From Flavivirga rizhaonensis (GTDB lineage Bacteria; Bacteroidota; Bacteroidia; Flavobacteriales; Flavobacteriaceae): DNA of 64,000 nucleotides. The notes beneath the pieces are model-generated. The model worked only from the letters and a program-made list of their open reading frames with translations. It had not been told where the DNA came from and searched no databases. The translations under genes were made by a program, and so were the position numbers. The stretch spans positions 1-64,000 of the forward strand of contig NZ_SRSO01000008.1 of the NCBI RefSeq assembly GCF_004791695.1, in the 5' to 3' direction. Positions 46,238-55,616 of the stretch are shown here, piece by piece (position 1 is the stretch's first letter; each line of letters starts with the position of its first letter).

Positions 46238-47590
46238 ATGAATTTGAACAACATACATAATATTTATTTTATTGGTGTCGGAGGTATCGGGATGAGTGCT
46301 TTGGCTCGTTATTTTCATGCCAACAATAAACGTGTTGTGGGCTATGATAAAACCCAAACTGAGATAACAGATAGTTTAGTCGCTTTGGGTATTGAAGTTC
46401 ATTTTGAGGATGCGGTTGATAATATTCCTGTTTCTTTTTTAGATATTGAAAAAACACTAGTGGTTTACACACCTGCAATTCCTAAGAATCATTTGGAATT
46501 AAGCTATTTTAGTGCACGTAAATATAGAGTATTAAAGCGTTCTCAAGTTTTAGGATTAATAACTGAAAATACATTTTGTTTAGCCGTTGCAGGAACCCAT
46601 GGAAAAACAACTACAACAAGTATTTTGGGACATTTAATGAACGAGTGTGATGTGCCCATAACTGCTTTTTTAGGAGGAATCAGTGAAAATTACAATTCTA
46701 ATTTAATATTAAATGGCACAGAGGTTTCCGTAGTCGAGGCAGATGAGTTCGATCGATCTTTTTTGACACTGTCTCCAGATTTTGCTTGTATTACATCTAT
46801 GGATGCAGATCATTTAGACATCTATGGAGATCCTTCAGAATTAAAAAAATCATTTGAAGATTTCTCAAAAAGATTAAAACCTAATGGAAAATTATTTATT
46901 AGAAATAGCTTGCCATTACAAGGTATTACTTATGGCATAGAAGATAATTCAGATTACTCAATACAGAATATAAAAATTGAAAACGGAAGCTATGTTTTTG
47001 AAGTAAAAACACCAAAAACGATCCTCGAAAACGTACAATTTGACTTGCCTGGTAGGCATAACCTATTGAATGCATTAATAGCTTTGGCAATGGCTTTAGA
47101 ATATGGTTGTTCTGCTGTTCTGCTTGTTAAAGCATTGGCTTCTTATAAAGGAGTTAAACGCAGATTTACCTATCATATAAAAACCGATGATTTGGTTTTT
47201 ATAGATGATTATGCACACCATCCGAAGGAAATTAATGCCGTACATCAAGCTGTTAGAGAAATGTATCCTAACAAAAAAGTATTAGCTGTTTTTCAGCCAC
47301 ATTTGTATAGTAGAACACGTGATTTTATAGATGATTTTGCTGTAAGCTTATCACAGTTTGACGAATTGATATTACTAGATATTTATCCAGCTAGGGAGTT
47401 GCCAATTGAAGGCGTAACATCAACATGGTTATTAAATAAAATAAATAATAAAAATAAGCAGTTGGTAAGTAAACAAGAATTGTTGTCTGCTATTCACGAT
47501 AGTGATGCGCAAATTATACTAACAATAGGAGCTGGAGATATTGGAGAACAAGTGAAACGTATTAAAAAAGAATTTAGTATTGCGGGTTAA
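46238..47590 (+). CDS. murC: UDP-MurNAc:L-alanine ligase MurC
   Basis: The 450-residue enzyme adds the first amino acid to UDP-MurNAc. The N-terminal IYFIGVGGIGMSALA, ATP loop GTHGKTTTTSI, AVVEADEFDRSF-like segment (SVVEADEFDRSF) and DDYAHHPKEI are diagnostic. It begins directly after the murG stop codon, with no spacer. Confidence 0.97.
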   Translation: MNLNNIHNIYFIGVGGIGMSALARYFHANNKRVVGYDKTQTEITDSLVALGIEVHFEDAVDNIPVSFLDIEKTLVVYTPAIPKNHLELSYFSARKYRVLKRSQVLGLITENTFCLAVAGTHGKTTTTSILGHLMNECDVPITAFLGGISENYNSNLILNGTEVSVVEADEFDRSFLTLSPDFACITSMDADHLDIYGDPSELKKSFEDFSKRLKPNGKLFIRNSLPLQGITYGIEDNSDYSIQNIKIENGSYVFEVKTPKTILENVQFDLPGRHNLLNALIALAMALEYGCSAVLLVKALASYKGVKRRFTYHIKTDDLVFIDDYAHHPKEINAVHQAVREMYPNKKVLAVFQPHLYSRTRDFIDDFAVSLSQFDELILLDIYPARELPIEGVTSTWLLNKINNKNKQLVSKQELLSAIHDSDAQIILTIGAGDIGEQVKRIKKEFSIAG

Positions 47591-48299
47591 TTGGAGTTAC
47601 ATAAAGATGATTGTTTTATTGGTGCTAGTAAGCCTTTTGTTCGCTTTTGCATCACAAAGAAATGCTGTAAGAAAAGTGTCAGGTCCGCACGTGAAGTTTA
47701 TCGGAGAAAATAACTTATTCGTTACAAATGAAACTGTTAGTAAATTGTTAATACAAAAATATGGTGGTGTTAAAAATGTACCCAAAGAAACTTTAGATTT
47801 GAATGAGCTAGAAAACACCCTGAAATCTAATCCAATGATAAAAACAGCAGAAGTGTATGTTGCTGTAAATGGCACACTTAATGCTGAAATAGAACAAAAA
47901 ACACCAATAGCACGAGTGAGTACAAATGCGTCTTATTATGTTGATGACGAAGGTTCCTATATGCCATTGTCTAATAATTATTCAGCAAGAGTACCATTAG
48001 TTACGGGTTATGTTGAAAAGAATAATTTAAATAGGATTCATAAGATTGCTATTAAAATTATGAAGGATGAATTCTTGAAAAAAAATGTGATAGAAATTCA
48101 TCAAAGTATAAATAAAGTTGTGTCTATAAAATTAAGACACTGCAATTTTATAGTACAATTAGGGGATGTAAGTTTTTTAGATAAAAAGATTAATAATTTA
48201 AAGGCGTTTTATCAAAAAAACCTGAAAGAGAAAACACTAGATAATTATAGTAAAGTCAATTTGCAGTTTGACAACCAAGTAGTATGTACCAAAATATAA
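47580..48299 (+). CDS. ftsQ: Cell division protein FtsQ
   Basis: The 239-residue bitopic protein has a short cytoplasmic part, one membrane helix (about residues 9-27), and a POTRA-like region that includes FIGENNLFVTNETVSKLL and LENTLKSNPMIKTAEVYV. FtsQ links early and late division proteins. The start is TTG (47580), overlapping murC by 11 nt; MRVNWSYIK resembles relatives. An ATG at 47607 would remove most of the cytoplasmic part. Confidence 0.9.
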   Translation: MRVNWSYIKMIVLLVLVSLLFAFASQRNAVRKVSGPHVKFIGENNLFVTNETVSKLLIQKYGGVKNVPKETLDLNELENTLKSNPMIKTAEVYVAVNGTLNAEIEQKTPIARVSTNASYYVDDEGSYMPLSNNYSARVPLVTGYVEKNNLNRIHKIAIKIMKDEFLKKNVIEIHQSINKVVSIKLRHCNFIVQLGDVSFLDKKINNLKAFYQKNLKEKTLDNYSKVNLQFDNQVVCTKI

Positions 48300-48302
48300 G
48301 CC

Positions 48303-49616
48303 ATGGAGCATAATTTAGCAGTAGGATTAGACATAGGAACCACAAAGATTGTGGCCATGATTGGACGTAAAAATGAATACGGTAAAGTTGAAATTTTAGG
48401 AATAGGTAAATCTAAGAGTCTAGGAGTGCACCGTGGTGTTGTAAATAATATTACGCAAACCATTCAATCTATACAACAAGCTGTTCAAGAAGCAGAAGTT
48501 TCTGCTGAAATGAAAATAGAGGGCGTTACTGTTGGTATTGCTGGACAGCATATTAGAAGCTTACAACACAGTGACTATATAACAAGACCTAATTCAGAGC
48601 ATGTTATAGACGATGAAGATATTGATAGATTGATAAATCAAGTGCATAAATTGGTTATGCTCCCTGGTGAAGAAATTATTCATGTATTACCACAAGAATA
48701 TAAAGTAGACGGACAAGCAGAAATTAAGGAACCAATAGGAATGTATGGAGGTCGATTGGAGGCTAATTTTCATGTAGTTGTGGGGCAAGTATCTTCAATT
48801 AGAAACATTGGACGCTGTGTACAGAGTGCTGGTTTGAATTTAGAAGGCATCACATTAGAGCCATTAGCTTCTGCAAATGCGGTTTTAAGCCAAGAAGAAA
48901 AAGAAGCGGGTGTAGCGCTTATAGATATAGGAGGGGGAACAACAGACTTAGCCATTTTTAGAGATGGTATTATTCGTCATACCGCTGTGATTCCTTTTGG
49001 AGGTAATGTCATTACTGAAGATATAAAAGAGGGGTGCTCTATTATTGAAAAACAAGCGGAATTATTAAAAATAAAATTCGGTTCTGCTTGGCCAGGGGAA
49101 AATAAAGATAACGAAATAGTATCTATACCAGGTTTACGAGGCAGAGAGCCAAAAGAAATTACATTAAAGAATCTCTCAAAAATAATACATGCCCGTGTTG
49201 TTGAAATTGTAGAACAGGTCTATGTTGAAATTAAAAATTATGGACACGAAGAGCAAAAGAAAAAATTAATAGCAGGTATTGTATTAACAGGTGGTGGTAG
49301 CCAGTTAAAACATTTAAAGCAATTGGTAGAGTATATAACAGGAATGGATACCAGGATAGGATATCCAAATGAGCATTTAGCAGGAGATAGCGATGACGAT
49401 ATTACAAGTCCATTATACGCAACAGCTGTAGGGCTAGTTTTAGATGGCTTAAAACGTCAGGAAAGAAAAAAGCTAGAACAAGATGAGAGTGCCGTTGAAG
49501 AAACCGAAGAAGAAAAACCAATTGAAGATATTAAAGAACAACCAGTAAAAGAGCGTCGTTCTTTTTTAGATAAGTTAACCGAGCGCGTTAAAGATTTTTT
49601 AGATAATGCAGAGTAG
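48303..49616 (+). CDS. ftsA: Cell division protein FtsA
   Basis: The 437-residue actin-like ATPase anchors FtsZ to the membrane. The phosphate 1 motif is VGLDIGTTKIVAMIG, the phosphate 2 motif is LIDIGGGTTDLAIF, and the adenosine motif is VLTGGGSQLKHL. A charged, Glu-rich linker near the C-terminus leads to an amphipathic end (FLDKLTERVKDFLDN) typical of the membrane-targeting helix. It starts 3 nt after ftsQ. Confidence 0.97.
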   Translation: MEHNLAVGLDIGTTKIVAMIGRKNEYGKVEILGIGKSKSLGVHRGVVNNITQTIQSIQQAVQEAEVSAEMKIEGVTVGIAGQHIRSLQHSDYITRPNSEHVIDDEDIDRLINQVHKLVMLPGEEIIHVLPQEYKVDGQAEIKEPIGMYGGRLEANFHVVVGQVSSIRNIGRCVQSAGLNLEGITLEPLASANAVLSQEEKEAGVALIDIGGGTTDLAIFRDGIIRHTAVIPFGGNVITEDIKEGCSIIEKQAELLKIKFGSAWPGENKDNEIVSIPGLRGREPKEITLKNLSKIIHARVVEIVEQVYVEIKNYGHEEQKKKLIAGIVLTGGGSQLKHLKQLVEYITGMDTRIGYPNEHLAGDSDDDITSPLYATAVGLVLDGLKRQERKKLEQDESAVEETEEEKPIEDIKEQPVKERRSFLDKLTERVKDFLDNAE

Positions 49617-49716
49617 AAATGAGTGTATTAAGATTGTCTTGCAGATCGTTTTAATAAAAGCATATAGAAGACATTGAATTAAAAATAAAGTATAAAACCT
49701 CAGTAAAATAGAATTT

Positions 49717-51714
49717 ATGAGCAGCAAAGAAGAATTCGAAAGCATTGCATTTGATTTGCCTAAAAATCAATCAAATGTTATTAAAGTTATTGGTGTTGGA
49801 GGAGGTGGCAGTAATGCTATTAATCACATGTTCCAGCAAGGTATTAAAGGTGTTGATTTTTACATATGTAATACCGATGCGCAAGCACTTCAGAACAGTG
49901 GTGTCCCTAACAAAATCCAATTAGGTGTAAACCTAACCGAAGGGTTGGGCGCAGGTGCAAATCCAGATATAGGAGAACAATCGGCCGTTGAGAGTTTCGA
50001 TGATATCTCTCAAATGTTAGATTCTAATACAAAAATGGTATTTATAACTGCTGGAATGGGTGGTGGCACAGGTACAGGAGCTGCTCCTATAATTGCTAAA
50101 ATGGCTAGAGAATTAGATATTTTAACAGTTGGTATTGTAACCATGCCGTTTCAGTTTGAAGGCAGAATGCGTATTGAACAATCTCAAAAAGGGATTGAAA
50201 AATTAAGAGACGTTGTAGATTCTTTAATTGTAATAAACAATAATAAACTTCGTGAAGTTTATGGTAATCTTGGTTTTAAAGCAGGGTTCTCTAAAGCAGA
50301 TGAAGTGCTATCTACGGCTGCTCGTGGTATAGCTGAAGTTATTACACATCACTACACACAAAATATTGATTTACGTGATGCCAAAACAGTATTGAGTAAT
50401 AGTGGAACTGCTATTATGGGGTCTTCTTTGGCTTCAGGTCAAAATCGTGCTCAAGATGCCATTCGTAAAGCTTTAGATTCACCTTTATTAAACGATAATA
50501 AAATTACGGGAGCTAAAAATGTATTGTTGCTAATTGTTTCAGGCTCTCAAGAAATTACTATTGATGAAATAGGAGAGATTAACGATCACATTCAAAATGA
50601 AGCAGGGCATGGAGCCAATATTATTATGGGCGTTGGTGAAGATGAGTCTCTAGAGGAATCTATTGCTGTAACTATTATTGCTACTGGGTTTAATATTGAA
50701 CAACAAGATGAAATTTCCAATACAGAAACTAAAAAAGTAGTACACTCGCTTAGTGAAGATCAGGATTTGAATCCTAAAGAAAAAGAACCAGCAATTATTG
50801 CACCGGTAATTGAGTTAGAAAAGAAGAAGGAGCCACCAATAGTTCGCCATACTTTAGATTTAAACACAGAAGAAGAAGAGAACGATAGTCTTAAAAAACG
50901 GCCAATTAATGAACAAAAATCAGTTGACTCAACTAAAAATATAGACCTAATACCAACATCAGAAATTATTAAAAATATCGATGTAGTCTATGACGAAGTG
51001 ACTGCTAATTTGGAAGAAGATGATGAAGATTTTATCATTAAACCAGTTACAAGAATGTCTGATGATGTTGAAGATATTACTGATGTTGAAATTATTTCAG
51101 ATTATATTGAAGAAGAGCAACAAATTACTTTAACCTTTGACTTGCCACTGTCGTCAGAGGATAGTCAAGAGGTAAAAGGAGAAGAGGTTATTTCTCATCA
51201 ATTAGTAGATGATGATATAAAAAAAATACCAGTGAATGACTACGTAGAGATCATTCCTGTTACAGAAACTAGTGAAAATGGAGATATTCGTTATGCACTG
51301 GATGATTATGTTGAGGTAGAATCTTCAATTAATAAAAAGAAACCAGCATCTAATGACGTTTTGGAAGAGGTAGATAATGATATTGTTTTTGAAAAAAAGG
51401 TTACGAACGATGAACCTGCTTTAAAAGAAGAACCTACACAAGAAATTGATCCAATGAATACACCAATTTCTGAGTTGCTTAAAGAGCGTGCAGAAGAACG
51501 TAGGCGCAAAATGAAGGACTTTAATTATAAATTCAACAACGCAAAGATTGATGATATAGAAAAAGAACCTGCTTATAAACGCCAAGGAGTTGATTTAAAT
51601 GAAGCTAAACATTCTTCAGAAACAGATATGTCCAGAACGAGTATAGGGTTGGACGATAATGATGATATACAATTAAGAAGTAATAATTCGTTTTTACACG
51701 ATAACGTGGATTAA
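49717..51714 (+). CDS. ftsZ: Cell division GTPase FtsZ with a very long C-terminal region
   Basis: The 665-residue protein polymerises into the Z-ring. The GTP-binding segments IKVIGVGGGGSNAI, the tubulin signature GGGTGTGAAPIIAK, and the synergy-loop region ILSTAARGIAEV-like (VLSTAARGIAEV) lie in the first 320 residues. The remaining 340 residues form an acidic, low-complexity region rich in Glu, Asp and Asn, ending in a short tail (NNSFLHDNVD). Bacteroidetes FtsZs have long tails; E. coli FtsZ has 383 residues. The gene is 100 nt after ftsA and is followed by a strong terminator. Confidence 0.97.
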   Translation: MSSKEEFESIAFDLPKNQSNVIKVIGVGGGGSNAINHMFQQGIKGVDFYICNTDAQALQNSGVPNKIQLGVNLTEGLGAGANPDIGEQSAVESFDDISQMLDSNTKMVFITAGMGGGTGTGAAPIIAKMARELDILTVGIVTMPFQFEGRMRIEQSQKGIEKLRDVVDSLIVINNNKLREVYGNLGFKAGFSKADEVLSTAARGIAEVITHHYTQNIDLRDAKTVLSNSGTAIMGSSLASGQNRAQDAIRKALDSPLLNDNKITGAKNVLLLIVSGSQEITIDEIGEINDHIQNEAGHGANIIMGVGEDESLEESIAVTIIATGFNIEQQDEISNTETKKVVHSLSEDQDLNPKEKEPAIIAPVIELEKKKEPPIVRHTLDLNTEEEENDSLKKRPINEQKSVDSTKNIDLIPTSEIIKNIDVVYDEVTANLEEDDEDFIIKPVTRMSDDVEDITDVEIISDYIEEEQQITLTFDLPLSSEDSQEVKGEEVISHQLVDDDIKKIPVNDYVEIIPVTETSENGDIRYALDDYVEVESSINKKKPASNDVLEEVDNDIVFEKKVTNDEPALKEEPTQEIDPMNTPISELLKERAEERRRKMKDFNYKFNNAKIDDIEKEPAYKRQGVDLNEAKHSSETDMSRTSIGLDDNDDIQLRSNNSFLHDNVD

Positions 51715-51741
51715 ACAGAACACTGGCCTAATTTTGTTATG

Positions 51742-51777
51742 AACCCGAAAAGCACCCTCAGCTTTTTGGGTTTTTTT
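51742..51777 (+). terminator. Terminator of the dcw cluster
   Basis: A 12-bp stem (51742-51753 with 51761-51772; one G-U pair) and a run of seven T lie 27 nt after ftsZ. Confidence 0.92.
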
Positions 51778-51791
51778 ATTAATTGAAATTT

Positions 51792-51818
51792 TGTCATTCC
51801 CTCGTAGTAGGGAATCTT
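51792..51818 (+). repeat. Short GTCATTCC-type hairpin
   Basis: TGTCATTCCCT-CGTAGT-AGGGAATC gives a 7-bp hairpin (ATTCCCT/AGGGAAT). It lies between ftsZ and the GatB/YqeY gene, within an upstream extension of that frame which is therefore not coding. Confidence 0.7.
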
Positions 51819-51859
51819 TTTTTCTTGGTACTTCGCGCTTCATGCTTCCAACTTTTTTA

Positions 51860-51867
51860 TATCTTCG
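51860..51867 (+). promoter_or_regulatory. Candidate -7 promoter element for the GatB/YqeY gene
   Basis: TATCTTCG, one mismatch from TAnnTTTG, ends 19 nt before the ATG at 51887. No clear -33 element was seen. Confidence 0.4.
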
Positions 51868-51886
51868 CAGTCAAATAAATATAACC

Positions 51887-52336
51887 ATGAGTTTACAACA
51901 AGATGTCATGTCAGCTTTAAAAGAAGCAATGAAAGCTAAAGATCAAATGGCTTTAACAGCTTTACGTGCTGTAAAATCTGCTATTTTATTGGCACAAACA
52001 GAAAGTGGTGCAAAGGAAGATTTAACAGAAGAGCAAGAGCTTAAAATACTTCAAAAACAAGTAAAACAGCGAAGAGATAGCGCTGCTATATATATAGAGC
52101 AAGGAAGAGAAGACCTGGCTGCTCCAGAATTAGCAGAGGCAGATGTTATTGCACAATTTTTACCAGAAGCCTTAACCGATGAAGAAATTGAGAAAGTCGT
52201 TGTTACAACTATCGATCAAATAGGAGCTGAGGGCATGAAAGATATGGGGAAAGTTATGGGAATTGTTAGCAAAGAGTTAGCTGGACAAGCCGATGGTAAA
52301 ACGATTTCAAATATTGTAAGACAGAAATTAGCATAA
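51887..52336 (+). CDS. GatB/YqeY domain-containing protein
   Basis: The 149-residue protein consists of a single GatB/YqeY domain, the helical tail domain of the Asp/Glu-tRNA amidotransferase B subunit. It shows LQQDVMSALKEAMKAKDQMALTALRAVKSAI, the segment AQFLPEALTDEEIE, and the C-terminus GKTISNIVRQKLA. Free-standing YqeY proteins are common; the exact role is unclear. The frame runs open to 51791, but this stretch contains a repeat, so ATG 51887 with the upstream TATCTTCG is chosen. Confidence 0.92.
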   Translation: MSLQQDVMSALKEAMKAKDQMALTALRAVKSAILLAQTESGAKEDLTEEQELKILQKQVKQRRDSAAIYIEQGREDLAAPELAEADVIAQFLPEALTDEEIEKVVVTTIDQIGAEGMKDMGKVMGIVSKELAGQADGKTISNIVRQKLA

Positions 52337-52359
52337 ATTAATAATAATAAATATTATTT

Positions 52360-52462
52360 GTCATTCCGAACGAAGTATGAGGAGGAATCTCATAATTATA
52401 AGGTTTAGTTTTAATGAAATTAAAGATCTCTTGTCGTTCATTCTTCACTCTGTCGGAATAAC
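52360..52462 (+). repeat. GTCATTCC-type repeat, long form, before tRNA-Arg
   Basis: The stretch starts GTCATTCCGAACGAAGTATGAGGAGGAATCTCAT and ends CTTGTCGTTCATTCTTCACTCTGTCGGAATAAC. The ends are roughly inverted copies of each other, as in the copy at 59465-59587. Confidence 0.75.
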
Positions 52463-52480
52463 AACTTAAAATTAAATAAT

Positions 52481-52554
52481 GGCTGCGTAGTTCAACTGGA
52501 TAGAATATCAGATTTCGGCTCTGAGGGTTGGGGGTTCGAATCCCTTCGCGGTCA
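52481..52554 (+). tRNA. tRNA-Arg (anticodon TCG)
   Basis: The cloverleaf has acceptor stem GGCTGCG/CGCGGTC with two G-U pairs, a D-arm with AACTGGATA, anticodon stem TCAGA/TCTGA with loop TTTCGGC (anticodon TCG, reading CGA and other CGN codons), and a T-loop TTCGAAT. The discriminator is A and CCA is not encoded. The T-stem relies on two G-U pairs. A 13-bp-stem terminator follows. Confidence 0.92.
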
Positions 52555-52563
52555 CTAATAAAT

Positions 52564-52616
52564 AAAAAATGCATACTACAAATTCAAGCAATCTTGATTT
52601 GACGTATGCATTTTTT
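52564..52616 (+). terminator. Terminator of tRNA-Arg
   Basis: A 13-bp stem, AAAAAATGCATAC (52564-52576) with GTATGCATTTTTT (52604-52616), has an inner weaker hairpin (TCAAG/CTTGA) in its loop. Confidence 0.85.
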
Positions 52617-52837
52617 ATTTTCAAAGCGTAGCTTTGGATTCATCACCTCAAGTAATCTCTTCATATTTATAAGTAAATATTTAAATAATAAATCAAGCCT
52701 ACTTGAATTTGTAACGTACTTTCTGTTTTTAAAGCAATTCCTTTTCATAATTTTTGTTTATGTTTTTTATAAATTATATAAATAAAAATTTATGAAAAAT
52801 AATTTAGATATTTGTGTTAGATATAAATAACACGAAC

Positions 52838-54352
52838 ATGGAAAACGATGTATTAGTACAAGAATTAAGCTCAAAAAGTACCAATAAAGCAGTAAAAGTA
52901 GCCGTTGCTCAAGGTGATGGTATAGGCCCTGAAATCATGTCGGCTGCGCTGAATATTCTAAAATCAGCAGGTGCTAATATTGAACCCGAATTCATAGAGT
53001 TAGGAGAACAAGTCTATTTATTGGGGAATACTTCAGGTATTAATAATGAGTCTTGGGATATTATAAATCGTAATAAATTAATCCTAAAAGCTCCAATAAC
53101 AACTCCGCAAGGCAAGGGGTATAAAAGTTTAAATGTGACACTTAGAAAATCACTCGGATTATATGCAAATGTGCGTCCGGTAAGTGCCTTTCATCCTTTT
53201 GTAAAAACGAACTTTCCAAATATGGATGTAGTCATTATACGAGAGAACGAAGAAGACTTGTATGCAGGAATTGAACATCAACAGACACAAGATGTGGTGC
53301 AATGCTTAAAACTGATAACAAGACCAGGTTGTGAACGAATAATTCGATATGCTTTTGAATATGCAAAAGCTTATGGAAGAAAGAAAGTAACATGTATGGT
53401 GAAAGATAATATTATGAAGCGTACAGACGGGTTGTTCCATGAAGTGTTTAATGACATATCGTTAGAATATCCAAATATAAAAAGTGATTCTCAGATTATA
53501 GATATAGGATCGGCAAAACTCGCTGCCAACCCTGAGAACTACGATGTTATTGTAACTTCTAATCTCTATGGTGATATTATTTCAGACATAGCAGCCGAAA
53601 TAGCTGGATCTGTAGGTATGGCAGGTTCAGCAAATATAGGAGCCAATGTAGCTATGTTTGAGGCAATACACGGTTCCGCACCAGATATTGCTGGGAAAAA
53701 TATAGCAAATCCTTCTGGACTGATTAACGCTGCTGTATTAATGTTGGCGCACTTAGGTCAGTTAGAGATAGCCGATAAGATCAAAAATGCCTTACTGGCA
53801 ACCATTGAAGATGGTTATCATACACCAGATATCTATCAGGAAGGAACAAGCAAGAAAAAGGTATCAACGCAAGAATTTGCAAAAGAAGTTATATCCAGAT
53901 TAGGAAACACGCCTAAAAGTTTAACCATAAGTAAATTAACCAAAGGTTCCGGAATAATGAAAACTTTTGAGTATAAACGAAAAGAATCCGAAAAAGTATT
54001 AGTAGGTACTGATGTTTTTATTGACTGGAAAGGTTCAGACCCTAAAGAAATTGGAGACGCTTTATCTAAAATTAACTCATATAATTTAAAACTAAAAATG
54101 ATTACAAACCGTGGCGTTAAAGTATATCCAAACGGTTTAAAAGAAACGTATTGTACAGACCATTGGCGATGTCGATTTGTAGGGATAGATGCAGAAATAC
54201 AGAAAACAATTCCAGAGTATAAAACTATTGACTACGAACAAATAATAGCATTATTATCTAAGCTACATGATAAGGGGTTCGATGTCATAAAAACTGAAAA
54301 TCTTTATGAATTTGATGGTGAAAGAGGATTTTCACTTGGACAAGGAGAATAA
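52838..54352 (+). CDS. Isocitrate dehydrogenase, NADP-type candidate (IDH/IPMDH family with C-terminal extension)
   Basis: The 504-residue protein has the isocitrate/isopropylmalate dehydrogenase fold. VAVAQGDGIGPEIM opens the domain, LRKSLGLYANVRP contains the substrate-binding arginines, IIRENEEDLYAGIEH follows, and the metal-binding part is in TSNLYGDIISDIAAEIAGS. FEAIHGSAPDIAGKNIANP is the coenzyme-binding region. A further 150 residues at the C-terminus match the extension seen in Thermus-type IDH. It oxidises isocitrate to 2-oxoglutarate; the cofactor is not certain. The frame opens at a GTG eight codons upstream; ATG 52838 is preferred. Confidence 0.9.
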   Translation: MENDVLVQELSSKSTNKAVKVAVAQGDGIGPEIMSAALNILKSAGANIEPEFIELGEQVYLLGNTSGINNESWDIINRNKLILKAPITTPQGKGYKSLNVTLRKSLGLYANVRPVSAFHPFVKTNFPNMDVVIIRENEEDLYAGIEHQQTQDVVQCLKLITRPGCERIIRYAFEYAKAYGRKKVTCMVKDNIMKRTDGLFHEVFNDISLEYPNIKSDSQIIDIGSAKLAANPENYDVIVTSNLYGDIISDIAAEIAGSVGMAGSANIGANVAMFEAIHGSAPDIAGKNIANPSGLINAAVLMLAHLGQLEIADKIKNALLATIEDGYHTPDIYQEGTSKKKVSTQEFAKEVISRLGNTPKSLTISKLTKGSGIMKTFEYKRKESEKVLVGTDVFIDWKGSDPKEIGDALSKINSYNLKLKMITNRGVKVYPNGLKETYCTDHWRCRFVGIDAEIQKTIPEYKTIDYEQIIALLSKLHDKGFDVIKTENLYEFDGERGFSLGQGE

Positions 54353-54386
54353 GTAGTTAAGAGTCATGGTATGAAACATAAATAAA

Positions 54387-54668
54387 ATGAGATCTATTAA
54401 TAAAATTAAATTAGTCGAGGGGGTATATTCTCCGATTAACTCTGCAGATGTGCTGTTGTCCTTGATTGCGGACAAAATTAAGTTTCACAATCTACAGATC
54501 TTAACGATAAAGAATAAAGATGATCCTAAGGTAAAACACGCAGAAATGAGAGTTGCGGAATTAAAGGAGTCCAAAAAGGAGGTCACTGAGTTGATTATAA
54601 AAGCTCGTGATGAAGGGTTGTATATGAAAATTGATGGCATGATAAATATTGAAATGTTTAAAAAATAA
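54387..54668 (+). CDS. Hypothetical protein, 93 residues
   Basis: The product is charged and probably mixed helical, with no signal peptide and no recognised motif. Segments include VEGVYSPINSADVLLSLIADKIKFHNLQIL and EMRVAELKESKKEVTELIIKARDEG. It lies 34 nt after the isocitrate dehydrogenase gene and 114 nt before the SPFH gene, on the same strand. The reading frame is well formed and the protein does not look low-complexity, so it is probably real. No function is proposed. Confidence 0.65.
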   Translation: MRSINKIKLVEGVYSPINSADVLLSLIADKIKFHNLQILTIKNKDDPKVKHAEMRVAELKESKKEVTELIIKARDEGLYMKIDGMINIEMFKK

Positions 54669-54782
54669 TAAACGCTTTAAATTCAATTGAAGTATTGACT
54701 ATAAAACCCGAATTTATGTGAGCAATTATAGCAACCTTAATAGATTAAGAGCAAGTAATGTGAAATAAAAAAAATATAAATT

Positions 54783-55553
54783 ATGAAAATAAAAATCGTT
54801 CTTCTAATTGGTGCGTTAGGATTATGCTCCAGTTGTGCAGTAATAAAACCAGGTGAAGCTGGGGTAAAGCAAACATTAGGGAAATTTTCAAATGAAGTAT
54901 CAACTCAAGGGACCGTATTCTACAACCCCTTAGTAAGTAAAGTGATAAAAGAATCAACGCAAACCCAAAATATAAAGCTCATTCTGACTTTACCTAGTAA
55001 AGAAGGGCTTAGCGTAAATTCTGAAATCTCTATATTATACCGTTTAGAACAAAACAAGATTCCTTCAGTATTAGAGCATTTAGGTCAAGGGTATGAGTCT
55101 ATAATCACTAGTGTATTTAGATCGGCTTCTTCAGATGTATGCGCTCAATTTTATGCTAAAGACATGCATTCTGGAATGCGAGCAAAAATTGAAGAAGAAA
55201 TCAAAAAGAAAATGGAAGTAAATCTAAAAAAACAAGCAGATGGTATTGAGCTTATAGCTGTTTTGATGAAACGTATACAATTACCAATGGGACTTGCCAA
55301 TTCTATAGAACGAAAATTACAGGCAGAACAAGATGCTATGAGAATGGAGTTTGTGCTACAACAAGCGAAATTAGAAGCAGAAAGAAAAGTAATAAATGCT
55401 AAAGGAGAGCGAGATGCTCAAAAAATACTTTCAGAAGGATTAACACAGGAAATCATTAAAATTAGAAGTATAGAGGCGTTTAATAAACTGTCTGAATCTA
55501 CCAATAGTAAAATTATTATTACAGATGGAAAAACACCTCTGTTGATTGAATAA
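54783..55553 (+). CDS. SPFH/prohibitin-domain lipoprotein
   Basis: The 256-residue protein has a lipobox-type N-terminus (GLCSSCAVIKPGEAGV, Cys about 18) followed by an SPFH/band 7 domain. The VKQTLGKFSN...VFYNPLV start and the SILYRLEQNKIPSVL segment fit prohibitin-like proteins. A charged coiled coil (KLQAEQDAMRMEFVLQQAKLEAERK) precedes the C-terminus, and the end is TDGKTPLLIE. SPFH proteins assemble at membranes and scaffold proteases or stress responses. It is a lipoprotein instead of using a transmembrane anchor. Confidence 0.88.
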   Translation: MKIKIVLLIGALGLCSSCAVIKPGEAGVKQTLGKFSNEVSTQGTVFYNPLVSKVIKESTQTQNIKLILTLPSKEGLSVNSEISILYRLEQNKIPSVLEHLGQGYESIITSVFRSASSDVCAQFYAKDMHSGMRAKIEEEIKKKMEVNLKKQADGIELIAVLMKRIQLPMGLANSIERKLQAEQDAMRMEFVLQQAKLEAERKVINAKGERDAQKILSEGLTQEIIKIRSIEAFNKLSESTNSKIIITDGKTPLLIE

Positions 55554-55616
55554 GGTGATTAAACTTGGGATGTTTATAAAAATTAAGTTATAAAATTATT
55601 TTAAAATATACAGATT

